Assembly (NCBI RefSeq): GCF_021190915.1
Contig: NZ_JAIOAP010000007.1
Span: forward strand, 62,001 to 126,000
Source: Cohnella silvisoli
GTDB lineage: Bacteria > Bacillota > Bacilli > Paenibacillales > Paenibacillaceae
Direction of reading: 5' to 3'
DNA length: 64,000 nt
Positions 17,268-25,892 of this stretch are shown one piece after another; the stretch's first letter is position 1; every line of letters begins with the position of its first letter. The position numbers and the translations under genes are program-made. Under the pieces are notes generated by a model, which was not told the DNA's origin, ran no database searches, and saw nothing but the letters and a program-made list of their open reading frames with translations.

Positions 17268-18743
17268 TCATAGATCGGGAAGGTTACCCGACTTGGTTCC
17301 CACCCGATACGGAGTCGTGATTCCCTCATAGTTCAGCATCATGCTCATCCCCATCGAGGCGTGCCCAAGATTGTGGCAGTGCGCCATCCATAAGCCCGGA
17401 TTGTCGGCCACTAGGTACACCTCGTAGATTTCGTCCTTCTTCGTCAGAAGAGTGTCTAGAAAGACGGGACTGCCCTTTAATGGAATGCCGTTTTTGCTGA
17501 GCACGCGGAACGTATGGCCGTGAAGGTGGAACGGATGATCGCCGCCTCCATCATTAGCGATGGAAATGAGCAAACGCTCTCCTTCCTTCGCGGTTATGGG
17601 AGGGATCTCGTGGAACGAACGGCCATTGATCGTTTTGACGAAAAGGGATTGACCAAGCCTCAGCTCGATGTTTCGGTCAGGCTTGAGCATGCGGAGCGGA
17701 TCGTCCTTCAGCGGGGTGCCGTAATCGATGAACGAGAACATCTTTCCGCCTTCAGTCCGCTCCGGTTCGTTGCCGCTGCCAAGCATAATCGGCAGGCTCT
17801 TGGCCGATTCGCTCCTTACGACGACCTTGCTCGATTCGGGAAGCCGGATAAGAAGATCAAAGCGTTGGCCGGCTCCTACCGGAATCATATCGCCGTCCAA
17901 GAGGCCTGGTTCATGCAGATCGTGGCCGTCCATCGCGATAACTTGGAAAGGAGCCCCGTCGACCGAAAAGTTCATCGTTTCGTTGTCTCCGTTAGTTAAC
18001 CTCAGCCTCACTTGTTCGCCTGCTTTACCCGGCACGTTCAGTCCCTTAGCGCTGCCGTTCAACAGCACGGTGGAATCCATCCGCTGATAGAGCGCGGATA
18101 CATCCGTCGCAGAGGAGAGCGGAGCGGATGGTTCCCGAGGTTCAACGATAATGGAGCCTAGAAGCCCCTTCTTCGCTTGAATCGAGCTCATCTGATGGGA
18201 ATGGTACCAATAAGTGCCTGGAGCCGATGCGACAAATGTGTACGTAAACTGTTCCCCGGGTTGTACGGCATCCTGCGTCACCCCCGCAATGCCATCCTGC
18301 GAGCAAGGAACGTTGATCCCGTGCCAATGCACCGTAACGCCGTCCTCGATGTCTTTGTTGTGGAGCGTAACGACGACAAGGTCGCCTTCCGTAACACGAA
18401 GCTCCGGACCCGGAGAAGAGCCGTTGAAGGTCCACGCATCGACTGTTTTTCCATTGTCCAGTTGCAGAACCGTCCGTGCGGCCGTCAGATCGAACTTGCG
18501 GGTCGGCCCCTAAGTCTCTTTGGCTACGATCGTCTCGCAGGAAACGCTTGTCGAGGAATGATCATGCATTCCCGCTTCCGAGACGGCGTCCGAGCTATGC
18601 TGATGGTGGGCCATATTGATCTCCGTCGGTTTCTGAAGCCGCATTTGCCAGAAATAAACGCTAATCGTCACGCCGATCAGGAGCAAAAGCAGCAGCGGGG
18701 CGCCTAAGTAGATCAGACGTTTAAAGCCTCTTTTCTTCGCCAT
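17268..18743 (-). pseudogene. Multicopper oxidase interrupted by an in-frame amber codon
   Basis: Multicopper oxidases oxidise metal ions or phenolics and reduce oxygen to water at the cell surface. One frame of 492 codons runs from the ATG at 18743 (AGGAAAGAGG upstream) to 17268, broken only by TAG at 18512-18510 (codon 78). Before it are an N-terminal membrane anchor (about 10-33) and a His-rich linker ending CETIVAKET; after it follow FDLTAARTVLQLDNGKT and the whole oxidase. All copper-site motifs remain: HWHG, YHSHQ, HPFHLHGH and MAHCHNLGHASMGM. No start with a ribosome binding site was seen after the TAG. It may be an inactivated gene, a readthrough case or a base error. It lies 6 bases after the exporter gene. 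Confidence 0.85.
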
Positions 18744-18749
18744 GAACGA

Positions 18750-20219
18750 TCAGCCTCTTTCCTGTTTTGATATTGATTCATTGATCACGATTCGTGATTT
18801 TGAAGACCGTACAACCGTGAGGACGATAATCGCCCCTATGACGGCGAAGGCGGCCGCCCCTAGGAACACCCATGCGAAGCCACCCGTCAGCGCTTGCGGC
18901 TCAGGCATTCCTTTACCCAATAAATCTCTTGCTCTGGTTGACGATAAGGTCGCCAATACGGCAAGACCGATTGCTCCTCCGATTTGCTGGCTCGTATTAA
19001 CCAGACCGCTGGCCATCCCCGCTTCGCTGTCGTCCACCCCGTGGACCGTCAATTCCGTCCCGGCGACGAAGGCTCCTCCCAGCCCGATTCCGATCGCGAT
19101 ACTAGGTCCAAGAAGATGAACGGCAAACGTTGCATCGCTCGGCGCCAAAGATAACCAGATCATTCCTGCGGCGAACAGGAGCAATGAAGCGGCAAGCGTC
19201 CGTCGCGTCCCAATACTCTTGACAAGCGCTGGTACGGCCCCCGCTATCGCGACAAGCGCTCCCGCCAACGGAAGCTGAGTTAGCCCCGCCTTCATGGCAT
19301 CATAGTGAAGCACCTGCTGCATATAGACAGAAAGCGCGAAGAACAGTCCCGTCGTCGCTCCTCCGATGAGGAACATTGCCAGATTGCCTCCTAATACCGA
19401 CTTGTTGCGAAATACACGCAGCGGCATGAGAGGATTCGTGACTCGTCGCTCGATAATGACGAACGCGGAGAGCAGCACAATGGATACGCCAGCTAGCGTC
19501 AACGTAAGCGGAGATGTCCAGCCGACTCGTTCGGTTTCGGAGAGAGCGGCCACTAGCATAACGATGCCGGCCGTAACCGTAGCGGCTCCCGGTAGATCCA
19601 GACTTGCGCGTTCGCCAGGCTTATCTTTGGCGATAAGAATCGGAGTCGCCACGATCACCAATAGACCTATGGGAACATTTACGAAGAACACCGATGACCA
19701 TCCGAATGCAGAAGTCAACACCCCTCCCAGCAGCACGCCCGCGGCGCTGCCTACTCCGGCGACCGCACCCCAAATGCCAAGAGCCTTTGCCCTGTCCTGC
19801 GGATTCGTGAACAGTCTAGTGAGGAGAGCGAGAGCCGCCGGGGCGAGAAGCGCTGCCGAGGCGCCCTGCACCGCTCTTGCGGTCAAAAGCCACGCTCCCG
19901 AGCTCGCGAATCCCGCCGCCGCAGAAGCGATTGCGAATCCGGCGACACCGGCGATGAACAACCGACGATGTCCGTACCGGTCGGACAGTCTCCCGCCCAG
20001 AAGCAGCAGCCCTCCGAACGGCAATACGTAAGCCGTGATCACCCAGCTAAGCGTATTCGTATCCAGGTGAAGTTCTTCGCCTAGGGACGGAAGCGCGATG
20101 TTGACGATGGACGCGTCCAGCACGACGAGGAATTGGGCAAGCGCTAGCGCGATGAGCGCCCACCAACGATAGGGTATAACGTTCGATGATGCCGACAACT
20201 GTTGAGCTTTGAAACTCAT
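18750..20219 (-). CDS. DHA2-type drug/proton antiporter (MFS)
   Basis: This 489-residue membrane protein belongs to the 14-helix EmrB/QacA branch of the major facilitator superfamily and would export toxic compounds using the proton gradient. Typical features are the motif LVVLDASIVNIALPSLGEEL in helix 1, WVITAYVLPFGGLLLLGGRLSDRYGHRR (the loop 2-3 signature), ARAVQGASAALLAPAALALL, and GLVNTSQQIGGAIGLAVLATL near the C-terminus. The ATG at 20219 has AAGGAGAG upstream. An operator-like 16-mer lies 26 bases before it, overlapping the stop of the preceding oxidoreductase gene. Confidence 0.9.
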   Translation of the reverse strand: MSFKAQQLSASSNVIPYRWWALIALALAQFLVVLDASIVNIALPSLGEELHLDTNTLSWVITAYVLPFGGLLLLGGRLSDRYGHRRLFIAGVAGFAIASAAAGFASSGAWLLTARAVQGASAALLAPAALALLTRLFTNPQDRAKALGIWGAVAGVGSAAGVLLGGVLTSAFGWSSVFFVNVPIGLLVIVATPILIAKDKPGERASLDLPGAATVTAGIVMLVAALSETERVGWTSPLTLTLAGVSIVLLSAFVIIERRVTNPLMPLRVFRNKSVLGGNLAMFLIGGATTGLFFALSVYMQQVLHYDAMKAGLTQLPLAGALVAIAGAVPALVKSIGTRRTLAASLLLFAAGMIWLSLAPSDATFAVHLLGPSIAIGIGLGGAFVAGTELTVHGVDDSEAGMASGLVNTSQQIGGAIGLAVLATLSSTRARDLLGKGMPEPQALTGGFAWVFLGAAAFAVIGAIIVLTVVRSSKSRIVINESISKQERG

Positions 20220-20244
20220 GATATATCTCTCCTTATAGTTATTA

Positions 20245-20260
20245 TTGATTGATAAATTAC
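20245..20260. promoter_or_regulatory. Operator copy A, before the exporter gene
   Basis: TTGATTGATAAATTAC matches the cassette consensus GTGATTGATCAATTAC at 14 of 16 positions. On the minus strand it sits between TTGAAT and an AT-rich ATAATA, so a repressor here could block a local promoter. Confidence 0.55.
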
Positions 20261-20874
20261 AAATTCAAATAGAGACTATTGTTCAAGCCCGCCTTCTCAT
20301 TCTTTGCCGGATCAATGCGCATCAGTTCCGAAAGCTGAGCAAGCCAAGCCTTTCTATCTTCGGAGGTCGATGCCAGGATAGAGTCGAATACGAGATGAGA
20401 AGTCACTTCGAAGCCGCAATACGCGAATATCCCTTCATCAATCGTAAGACGCAGCGCATTCCCCATACCGCTTGCTTCATATTCTTCTTGGGATTTGTTC
20501 TGCGTATGGATGAGTGTCGCCTTCTTGCCCTTCAACAACCCGATTTGAACCCCATTGTCATACTTGTAGGCGAATCCGTACGAAAATACGCGGTCGATAT
20601 ACCCTTTCAGCATGGCAGGCAAACCCGTCCACCATAATGGATAGATGAACGTCACATGATCCGCCCACGATACGTAAGCCTGCTCCAGGCTGACATCCTC
20701 CCCCACTCCGCCAAGCATTTCGCTCGAGCCAAGTACGGGTTGGAATCCGATGTCGTATAAATCCCGAACAACAACCGCATCCCCTTCTTGCCGGCAAATT
20801 TCTGTCACCGCGTCCAGAATCGCGCGATTGAAGCTGGTTTTTCTTGGATGTGTAAAGACGATTAGATGGTTCAT
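20257..20874 (-). CDS. NAD(P)H oxidoreductase, flavodoxin-like fold
   Basis: The 205-residue protein belongs to the NQO/KefF/MdaB flavoprotein group, which reduces quinones or electrophiles. It starts MNHLIVFTHPRKTSFNRAIL, the usual flavin-phosphate loop, and has DHVTFIYPLWWTGLPAMLKGYIDRVF, the family signature, and GKKATLIHTQ. The ATG at 20874 is 7 bases after GGAGGGG. It lies 32 bases after the first epimerase-like gene, with an operator copy in the gap. A role in detoxification fits the neighbouring exporter and oxidase. Confidence 0.88.
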   Translation of the reverse strand: MNHLIVFTHPRKTSFNRAILDAVTEICRQEGDAVVVRDLYDIGFQPVLGSSEMLGGVGEDVSLEQAYVSWADHVTFIYPLWWTGLPAMLKGYIDRVFSYGFAYKYDNGVQIGLLKGKKATLIHTQNKSQEEYEASGMGNALRLTIDEGIFAYCGFEVTSHLVFDSILASTSEDRKAWLAQLSELMRIDPAKNEKAGLNNSLYLNL

Positions 20875-20894
20875 TCACTGACCCCTCCAAATTT

Positions 20895-20914
20895 GTGATT
20901 GGTCAATCAATTAC
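20895..20914. promoter_or_regulatory. Operator copy B, before the oxidoreductase gene
   Basis: GTGATTGGTCAATCAATTAC resembles the cassette consensus GTGATTGATCAATTAC with a stretched right arm. It lies 20 bases before the start codon at 20874, over the end of the upstream gene. Confidence 0.5.
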
Positions 20915-21890
20915 TTGAAACCTTTATTAAAGAGCCGTTTCTTCTTTGCAACTCGCGAACCGTAACCGTGATTCCCTCTTCGAAGGCCGTCGCCCGTGCC
21001 GGTCCGATTAACCGCTCGTATTTGTCACCGCTCAAAACAAGCGGCTCTTCGGTTAAATAGAGCATCTCCACTACCTCTTTCATTACCGGAACGGCCATAC
21101 CGAGCAATGACAGCCCGACTCTTCCGAGCGGAATGACCGATTTGGCGCTTCCGCATGCCTGCCGGGCGATTCGGACGATCTCTCTGCCCGAGATCAAACC
21201 TGCGCCCGGAATATGCCAGTTCTGACCATAAGCTTCGTCCCTGCTTGCGAGTTCCGCAATCATGAACGCAGCGTCCGGCAAGTAGACGAACTCCCGAGGG
21301 ACATGCATATTGCCGATGTAAAAAGCCATCTTGCCGGCCGCGATCGCTTCGAGCGTAGAGCCCAGATAAGAAGCTTCGTTCGCGGTAGGGCCGTAATAAT
21401 CCGGCAAGCGGACGATCATGACCTTAGCCCGGCTCCACCTATCTTCGAACAGCATTTTCTCGTAAGCGAGCCTGACTTTGCCCTTCCTCGTATGCGGCTG
21501 CTTCGGATGATCCTCGGTCGCCCGAGACATCTGTCTTCTTCCATAGGGGTAGATGCCGTCGATTGCGACTACCTTTAAGCTCAGCCTGTCGGCAGCCTCC
21601 ATCACCGATTCGCCAAGAGGAATCAGCTTGTTCACCATCTCGTGATACGGCACGTTCGCGCAATGGAACAGGACGTCCGCGCCTTCTGCAGCGAGAACGA
21701 TGTCATTCGGACTGAAGGCATCACCTACGGCAATTGCCAAATGTTCCGGATGACCAAGATTAGTCTTAAGTTTCTCCAGCTTCTGGCGAGAACGCCCGAA
21801 GGCTACCGTCCGTATCCCTCGCTTGACTAACTCCTCCACAACCGAAGCACCCGTACCGCCCGTTGCTCCTACTACAATCGCTTTTTCCAT
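20907..21890 (-). CDS. NAD(P)-binding epimerase-like protein, cassette gene 1
   Basis: The 327-residue protein is an extended-SDR/NAD-dependent epimerase-type enzyme. MEKAIVVGATGGTGASVVEEL carries the intact GxxGxxG dinucleotide loop; GADVLFHCANVPYHEM and REFVYLPDAAFMIAEL are at family positions. The ATG at 21890 is 6 bases after GAGGTG; a GTG at 21899 overlaps the binding site. It is the first gene of the cassette operon and follows a sigma-A promoter flanked by three operator copies. Substrate unknown; it could act in a reductive detoxification step. Confidence 0.8.
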   Translation of the reverse strand: MEKAIVVGATGGTGASVVEELVKRGIRTVAFGRSRQKLEKLKTNLGHPEHLAIAVGDAFSPNDIVLAAEGADVLFHCANVPYHEMVNKLIPLGESVMEAADRLSLKVVAIDGIYPYGRRQMSRATEDHPKQPHTRKGKVRLAYEKMLFEDRWSRAKVMIVRLPDYYGPTANEASYLGSTLEAIAAGKMAFYIGNMHVPREFVYLPDAAFMIAELASRDEAYGQNWHIPGAGLISGREIVRIARQACGSAKSVIPLGRVGLSLLGMAVPVMKEVVEMLYLTEEPLVLSGDKYERLIGPARATAFEEGITVTVRELQRRNGSLIKVSSN

Positions 21891-21912
21891 AACAATCACC
21901 TCATATTGAAAT

Positions 21913-21994
21913 GTAATTGATCAATCACTAACTTGAATACAATATATCACGCTGTAATTGATTAGTCAATCACAATTAGTGATTGATCCATTAC
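21913..21994 (-). promoter_or_regulatory. Cassette promoter with three operator copies
   Basis: On the minus strand TTGACT (21964-21969) and TATATT (21941-21946) are 17 bases apart. Three copies of the palindromic operator surround it: GTAATTGATCAATCAC (21913-21928, downstream of -10), GTAATTGA/TCAATCAC with 4 extra bases (21954-21973, over -35) and GTGATTGATCCATTAC (21979-21994, upstream). This arrangement is typical of repression by a dimeric TetR-type protein. Confidence 0.75.
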
Positions 21995-22019
21995 AAATTT
22001 TAAAAACTTGTCTCATTCC

Positions 22020-22258
22020 TTATCTTCCCTTCAACTCTGGCATATCCAGCGCTGTCGAAATGTTGCAAAGTACCCCGCGGGCCAGAAACAACATCGTCCG
22101 TTCCTCGGCATTCGGAATGCCGACTGCGCGGAAGGCGACCAGAACAATACGGCGAACTTCTCCAAATCCATTGAGATAACCGGCATTACCGTTTTCGGGA
22201 AGGAATGTGCCCTCCTTATACGCCGTCATCGACCCTTCCGCCACTGTAATTTGGTGCG
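22020..22258 (-). pseudogene. 3' remnant of a TetR/AcrR-type regulator
   Basis: The minus-strand frame encodes about 75 residues ending in ERTMLFLARGVLCNISTALD and MPELKGR, which looks like the ligand-domain end of a TetR-type regulator; MTAYKEGTFLPENGNAGYLN precedes it. The frame ends with a proper stop at 22020, just before the operator-rich cassette promoter. No HTH-coding 5' part exists: upstream the frame runs straight into the 52-bp tandem repeat at 22259. The match is from memory of family endings, not a search. Confidence 0.45.
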
Positions 22259-22485
22259 AAGGCCAAAAAACTGCCCTCACCTTCTTGAACCGCAGCGTCG
22301 AGACTTCGCCAAGGCCAAAAAACTGCCCTCATCATCTTGAACCGCAGCGTCGAGACTTCGCCAAGGCTAAAAAACTGCCCTCATCACCTTGATCTGCAAC
22401 GTCGAGACTTCACCAAGGCCAAAAAACTGCCCTCATCACCTTGAATCGCAGTGTAGCATCTTCGCGAAGGCCAAAAAACTGCCCA
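22259..22485. repeat. 52-bp tandem repeat, 4.4 copies
   Basis: Units start at 22259, 22311, 22363 and 22415, with a partial unit 22467-22485. Each begins AAGGCCAAAAAACTGCCCT and contains GCAGCGTCGAGACTTCGCC; copies 1 and 2 differ at about one base while copy 4 is most diverged. The period of 52 is not a multiple of 3, so it is not one coding repeat. There are no spacers, so it is not a CRISPR array. Confidence 0.9.
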
Positions 22486-22526
22486 GGTGGCGATGCCACC
22501 CTCGAATTTTATACTTTCTGGCGTTC

Positions 22527-22555
22527 AAAAAAGGCGCCCCAGCGAAGGGACGCCT
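22527..22555 (-). terminator. Terminator of yqeM
   Basis: AGGCGCCCC (22532-22540) pairs with GGGACGCCT (22547-22555), one mismatch, and the minus strand continues with T6. It lies 15 bases after the methyltransferase stop. Confidence 0.85.
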
Positions 22556-22569
22556 CTAAACGATAATTT

Positions 22570-23373
22570 CTACTTTTCAGGTTTACGTGCCACGTAAAAC
22601 AAACGCTCCGATTCCGCATTCGGCTTGTCCCATGTGAAATCAGCGACATAATGCAGAAGCTCGAATCCCGTCTCCGTTAATTGCCTGGCGATCCAATCGG
22701 GATCGTAAGCTCTTTGCACATGGGACTCTTCGAATCGACTATATAACGGACCGCCGCCGAAGCCGCTCTTCAAAACAGCTTCTTCTTGGATGAAGAACGT
22801 AAGCGAGTGCTCGATTTCCATTCGCTGCGGGTCATAATCGCAGGTCCATAAATAGGCAACGTCCTTCTCGTCGTAAACGAATGGCTGCTCGTCCGCATAA
22901 CGTACCAATTGTTTAGGAGAATGTACGTCAAACAAGAATAATCCGCCCGGCGCTAAGCCTTTATAGGTTTGACGAATCGTAGCCGTTACGTCCTGCGGCT
23001 CGGTTAAATAGTTCAGGCAATCGCAGAAGCTAATAACGGCGTCCACAGGCTCCGGAAGATCCCAATCCCGCATATCCTGTTGAAGCCAACGAATCGTCCC
23101 CGGCTCTTCCCGGTACCCGCCTCGAGATGATGGTTCATCCCATTTGCTGCGGGCAACCGATAACATTTCGGAAGACAGGTCGATTCCGAATACGCTAAAG
23201 CCCGACCTTGCAAGCGGTATCGCCATATTGCCCGTGCCGCAGCCCAGATCCACAACAGTTTTCGGTATGCCATATTTATCCCAGCATCGACGGGCGAAGC
23301 TCATCCATTCGGAATACGGCATTTCTTCCATCAAACGGTCATAGACGGCGGCGAATTGTCGGTAAGTACGCAT
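22570..23373 (-). CDS. yqeM: SAM-dependent methyltransferase, YqeM type
   Basis: The 267-residue class I methyltransferase starts YRQFAAVYDRLMEEMPYSEW, with motif I VVDLGCGTGNMAIPLA at about 42-57, GIDLSSEML, and VDAVISFCDCLNYLTEP as motif IV-like segment. This N-terminus and its place after the yqeG-to-rsfS genes identify it as the YqeM equivalent; the substrate is unknown. The ATG at 23373 has GGGGAGA upstream. In Bacillus it is followed directly by comER; here the cassette and leuS lie in between. Confidence 0.85.
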   Translation of the reverse strand: MRTYRQFAAVYDRLMEEMPYSEWMSFARRCWDKYGIPKTVVDLGCGTGNMAIPLARSGFSVFGIDLSSEMLSVARSKWDEPSSRGGYREEPGTIRWLQQDMRDWDLPEPVDAVISFCDCLNYLTEPQDVTATIRQTYKGLAPGGLFLFDVHSPKQLVRYADEQPFVYDEKDVAYLWTCDYDPQRMEIEHSLTFFIQEEAVLKSGFGGGPLYSRFEESHVQRAYDPDWIARQLTETGFELLHYVADFTWDKPNAESERLFYVARKPEK

Positions 23374-23411
23374 GGTTGTCTCCCCAGTCTGTGTTAGGTT
23401 TGACTTTGAAA

Positions 23412-24356
23412 TTAATGAGTCGGGTCTTCGGATCGAGATCCGGGCTCATTGTCCGACTCCGGCTGCTCCGCTTTCAGATGCGTCCAATTGCCCTTTTGCG
23501 TGACAAGCCCTTCCTTCATCAGCTTGCCAAGAGCTCTCTTAAACGCGGATTTGCTCAGTTGGAACCGACGCTGTATATCTTCCGCGCTTGTCTGATCGGA
23601 GTAGGGCATTGCCCCGCCGGGACGCTCCTTAATGAAGGCAAGAATACGGTCGGCATCTTCCAATCGGCCGGTTTCCTTGGCGGCACGGATGCTGAGCGAG
23701 ACACGGCCGTCCTCCCTTACTTGCGTCACGCGGGCGTTGAACTTCTGCCCGATGCGCAGCGGGTGAACCATAGAACCTTCATGTATGTAGCCAAGGGCGC
23801 CGAATCCGAGCACTCCTCCCTCAACCAACGTAAATACGCCATCGCGATAGACGTCCGTTACCCAGCCTTCCTTCCATTCGTTGAGCCAGGAAGTCGGGGC
23901 CCGGAATATATGCGGTGCGAAATCGTCGATCTTGGCAAGACGGGCGAGCATACGCCCTTCTTTGTCGTGTTTCATGACGACGAACAGCTCATCGCCCGTT
24001 TGCGGCCATACGTTCCTGCGCTCGACAGGAAATTGTTTTAACGGCAACAGCAATTGACGTCCGATTCCCATCTCAAGGAAAAATCCGAAGTGGGGATGGA
24101 AATCCGCGACCTTAAGCTTAGCCATGTCACCTAACACGAGCAATGGTTTACGCAAGGTAGCCGTTAATCGCTCCTTGTCGTCGTGAAAGAGAAACGCTTC
24201 GATTTCCGTACCGACTTGCGGTCTGTCTCCGGCTGCTTCTCCGTACGGTAACAGAACTTCCGGCCCTTCATCCGCTCCATAACCGAGAAACCAGCCATGA
24301 GGAGAAACCTCCCTGCGAACCCACAGTTGTTGCAAGGTTCCGGCCGTTAGGTTCAT
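23412..24356 (-). CDS. cvfB: S1-domain RNA-binding protein CvfB/YitL
   Basis: CvfB proteins bind RNA through S1 domains and affect virulence or expression in Staphylococcus. The 314-residue protein has consecutive S1-like segments (about 1-65, 66-135, 140-215; GWVTDVYRDGVFTLVEGG, GKFNARVTQVREDGRVSLSI-like stretch) and a winged-helix C-terminal domain (about 225-290, RFQLSKSAFKRALGKLMKEG). Its start overlaps the rsfS stop by 4 bases (ATGA), so the two are co-translated. It is an addition to the yqe operon compared with Bacillus. Confidence 0.88.
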   Translation of the reverse strand: MNLTAGTLQQLWVRREVSPHGWFLGYGADEGPEVLLPYGEAAGDRPQVGTEIEAFLFHDDKERLTATLRKPLLVLGDMAKLKVADFHPHFGFFLEMGIGRQLLLPLKQFPVERRNVWPQTGDELFVVMKHDKEGRMLARLAKIDDFAPHIFRAPTSWLNEWKEGWVTDVYRDGVFTLVEGGVLGFGALGYIHEGSMVHPLRIGQKFNARVTQVREDGRVSLSIRAAKETGRLEDADRILAFIKERPGGAMPYSDQTSAEDIQRRFQLSKSAFKRALGKLMKEGLVTQKGNWTHLKAEQPESDNEPGSRSEDPTH

Positions 24357-24697
24357 ACGGTTTCAACTGCCTTCGCATCGGACCACAGACGCTCCAAATG
24401 ATAATACTCCCGCTCATCGCGATGGAATACGTGCGCGACGACGTCACCCATATCTACAAGCACCCAACGTGCCGTATCCATGCCTTCCAAACGAACCCTT
24501 TTGCCGCTTATCTCTGCGCGCTTGCGGATTTCAGTCGCGATCGACAGCACCTGAGTGTCCGAATTCCCGTGACAAATGACGAAATAATCCGCAATCAGCG
24601 ATATGCCTTGCAAGTTCAAGGCTACGACGTCATTTGCTTTTTTTTCTTCGGCCGCATCGAGTACCGCCTTCAATAATTGTTCTGAGTTTCCTGCCAT
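24353..24697 (-). CDS. rsfS: Ribosomal silencing factor RsfS
   Basis: RsfS (YqeL) binds ribosomal protein L14 and blocks subunit joining when nutrients are scarce. The 114-residue protein has the family core VVALNLQGISLIADYFVICHG, TQVLSIATEIRKRAE and WVLVDMGDVVAHVFHRDEREYYHLERLW. The ATG at 24697 is preceded by GGAGG at 6-7 bases. It follows yqeK by 3 bases and overlaps cvfB by 4. Confidence 0.96.
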   Translation of the reverse strand: MAGNSEQLLKAVLDAAEEKKANDVVALNLQGISLIADYFVICHGNSDTQVLSIATEIRKRAEISGKRVRLEGMDTARWVLVDMGDVVAHVFHRDEREYYHLERLWSDAKAVETV

Positions 24698-24700
24698 GTC

Positions 24701-25294
24701 TCAGCCTCCATTTGCTATTTTGTTGTTGGATTGTTTTAATTGCCCTATCAAATCGTTGCGTGCAAGTACCGTTAATGGAAAAATACGTTTCCCTCTTTCG
24801 ATCAGCACTTCGATCGTCGAATCGAAAGCCGCGATCAACGCTTCCTCCACACTATGTTTAGCGAGTTCGCGAATCTTACTCACGCCGGGGTAATCTCTGC
24901 CTGGCTCTATATAATCCGCTAAACAAACGATTTTGTCCAGCTTGGTCATGTTTTCCCGTCCGGAAGTATGATACCGAATTGCATCCAGCACTTCTTCGTC
25001 CGTTATTCCGTGTTCGTCCTGCACTGCCCAAGCGCCTACATGCGCATGCCATAATTCCTTGTCGTAAACCAAAAGGTCCATCGATAGCCGCTGCTCGCGA
25101 ATAATAGCTTCCATCCGATCGATTGCCCAAGCTTTGGAGTAATCGTGCAGCAGCGCCGCAAGTTCCGACTTCACGGGATCACCGTCAAAGCGTTTAGCTA
25201 ACTTAATAGCTGTCTCGACGACCCCAAGCGTATGCTTCCATCTCTTATCCGGCATTTGCTTGCGGGTAGCTTCGCGTAACGACTCAAGATTCAT
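24701..25294 (-). CDS. yqeK: HD-domain Ap4A hydrolase YqeK
   Basis: YqeK is a metal-dependent HD-domain enzyme that splits diadenosine tetraphosphate symmetrically. The 197-residue protein has RWKHTLGVVETAIKLA, the HD pair in AALLHDYSKAW, HAHVGAWAV and AIRYHTSGRENM, giving the expected metal ligands. The ATG at 25294 is 9 bases after GGAAGG; the in-frame ATG at 25303 is too close to that site. It overlaps nadD by 11 bases, so translation is probably coupled. Confidence 0.93.
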   Translation of the reverse strand: MNLESLREATRKQMPDKRWKHTLGVVETAIKLAKRFDGDPVKSELAALLHDYSKAWAIDRMEAIIREQRLSMDLLVYDKELWHAHVGAWAVQDEHGITDEEVLDAIRYHTSGRENMTKLDKIVCLADYIEPGRDYPGVSKIRELAKHSVEEALIAAFDSTIEVLIERGKRIFPLTVLARNDLIGQLKQSNNKIANGG

Positions 25295-25871
25295 ATAAGC
25301 CATCCTTCCGAATAATTTCAAGAACCGCATCCGGAATCATGTATCTAACCGAACGGCCTTCCTTGAGCCTTCGTCTGATTTCGGAGGAAGAAATACCCAT
25401 AGGCGGCATTGCGGCTCTAAGCAAACGGCGTCTAATGAAGGAAGGCAGCAAGGAGTCGTCGCCGGGCTGATCCGGTCGCTCCAAGCCTACAAAAGCAAGC
25501 CGTTCCGCAAGCTCGTCGATTTTCCGCCAATTCGGCAAGTCCTTCACCATATCCGAACCGACGATCCAATAAAACATCACCTCGGGAAAGCTTTCCTGCA
25601 AGGTGATCACGGTGTCGATCGTATAAGAGATGCCCTCGCGCCGCAATTCGATGTCTTCCACCCGAAAAGCAGGGTTTCCGGCAATCGCCGCTTCAAGCAT
25701 TCGTCGTCTGGCGCCGCTATCCGCTCCAGGCTGCGGCTTGTGAGGAGGAATCAAGGTCGGAACGAACCAGACTTCATCGAGTTTGGCAGCCTCCTGCGCG
25801 GCTTGCGCGGCCAGCAGATGACCGATATGGACCGGATCGAACGTTCCTCCAAGCAAACCGATTCTACGCAT
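25284..25871 (-). CDS. nadD: Nicotinate-nucleotide adenylyltransferase
   Basis: NadD adenylates nicotinate mononucleotide in NAD synthesis. The 195-residue protein has the nucleotidyltransferase motif GGTFDPVHIGHLLAA near the start, FVPTLIPPHKP, FYWIVGSDMVKDLPNW and the ISSSEIRRRLKEG end motif. The start at 25871 (MRRIGLLGG) matches the family, although its binding site is weak; an ATG at 25889, 4 bases from the yhbY stop, is an alternative and would give six extra residues. Confidence 0.95.
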   Translation of the reverse strand: MRRIGLLGGTFDPVHIGHLLAAQAAQEAAKLDEVWFVPTLIPPHKPQPGADSGARRRMLEAAIAGNPAFRVEDIELRREGISYTIDTVITLQESFPEVMFYWIVGSDMVKDLPNWRKIDELAERLAFVGLERPDQPGDDSLLPSFIRRRLLRAAMPPMGISSSEIRRRLKEGRSVRYMIPDAVLEIIRKDGLYES

Positions 25872-25892
25872 AGGATCCCGCCATTCCATCCA

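Noticed and set aside
22259-22485. Possible CRISPR array
   Set aside because: Units are directly adjacent with a 52-bp period and no spacers, and no cas genes are near.
23208-24041. Plus-strand open frame of 277 residues
   Set aside because: It is antisense to yqeM and cvfB and has shadow-type composition.
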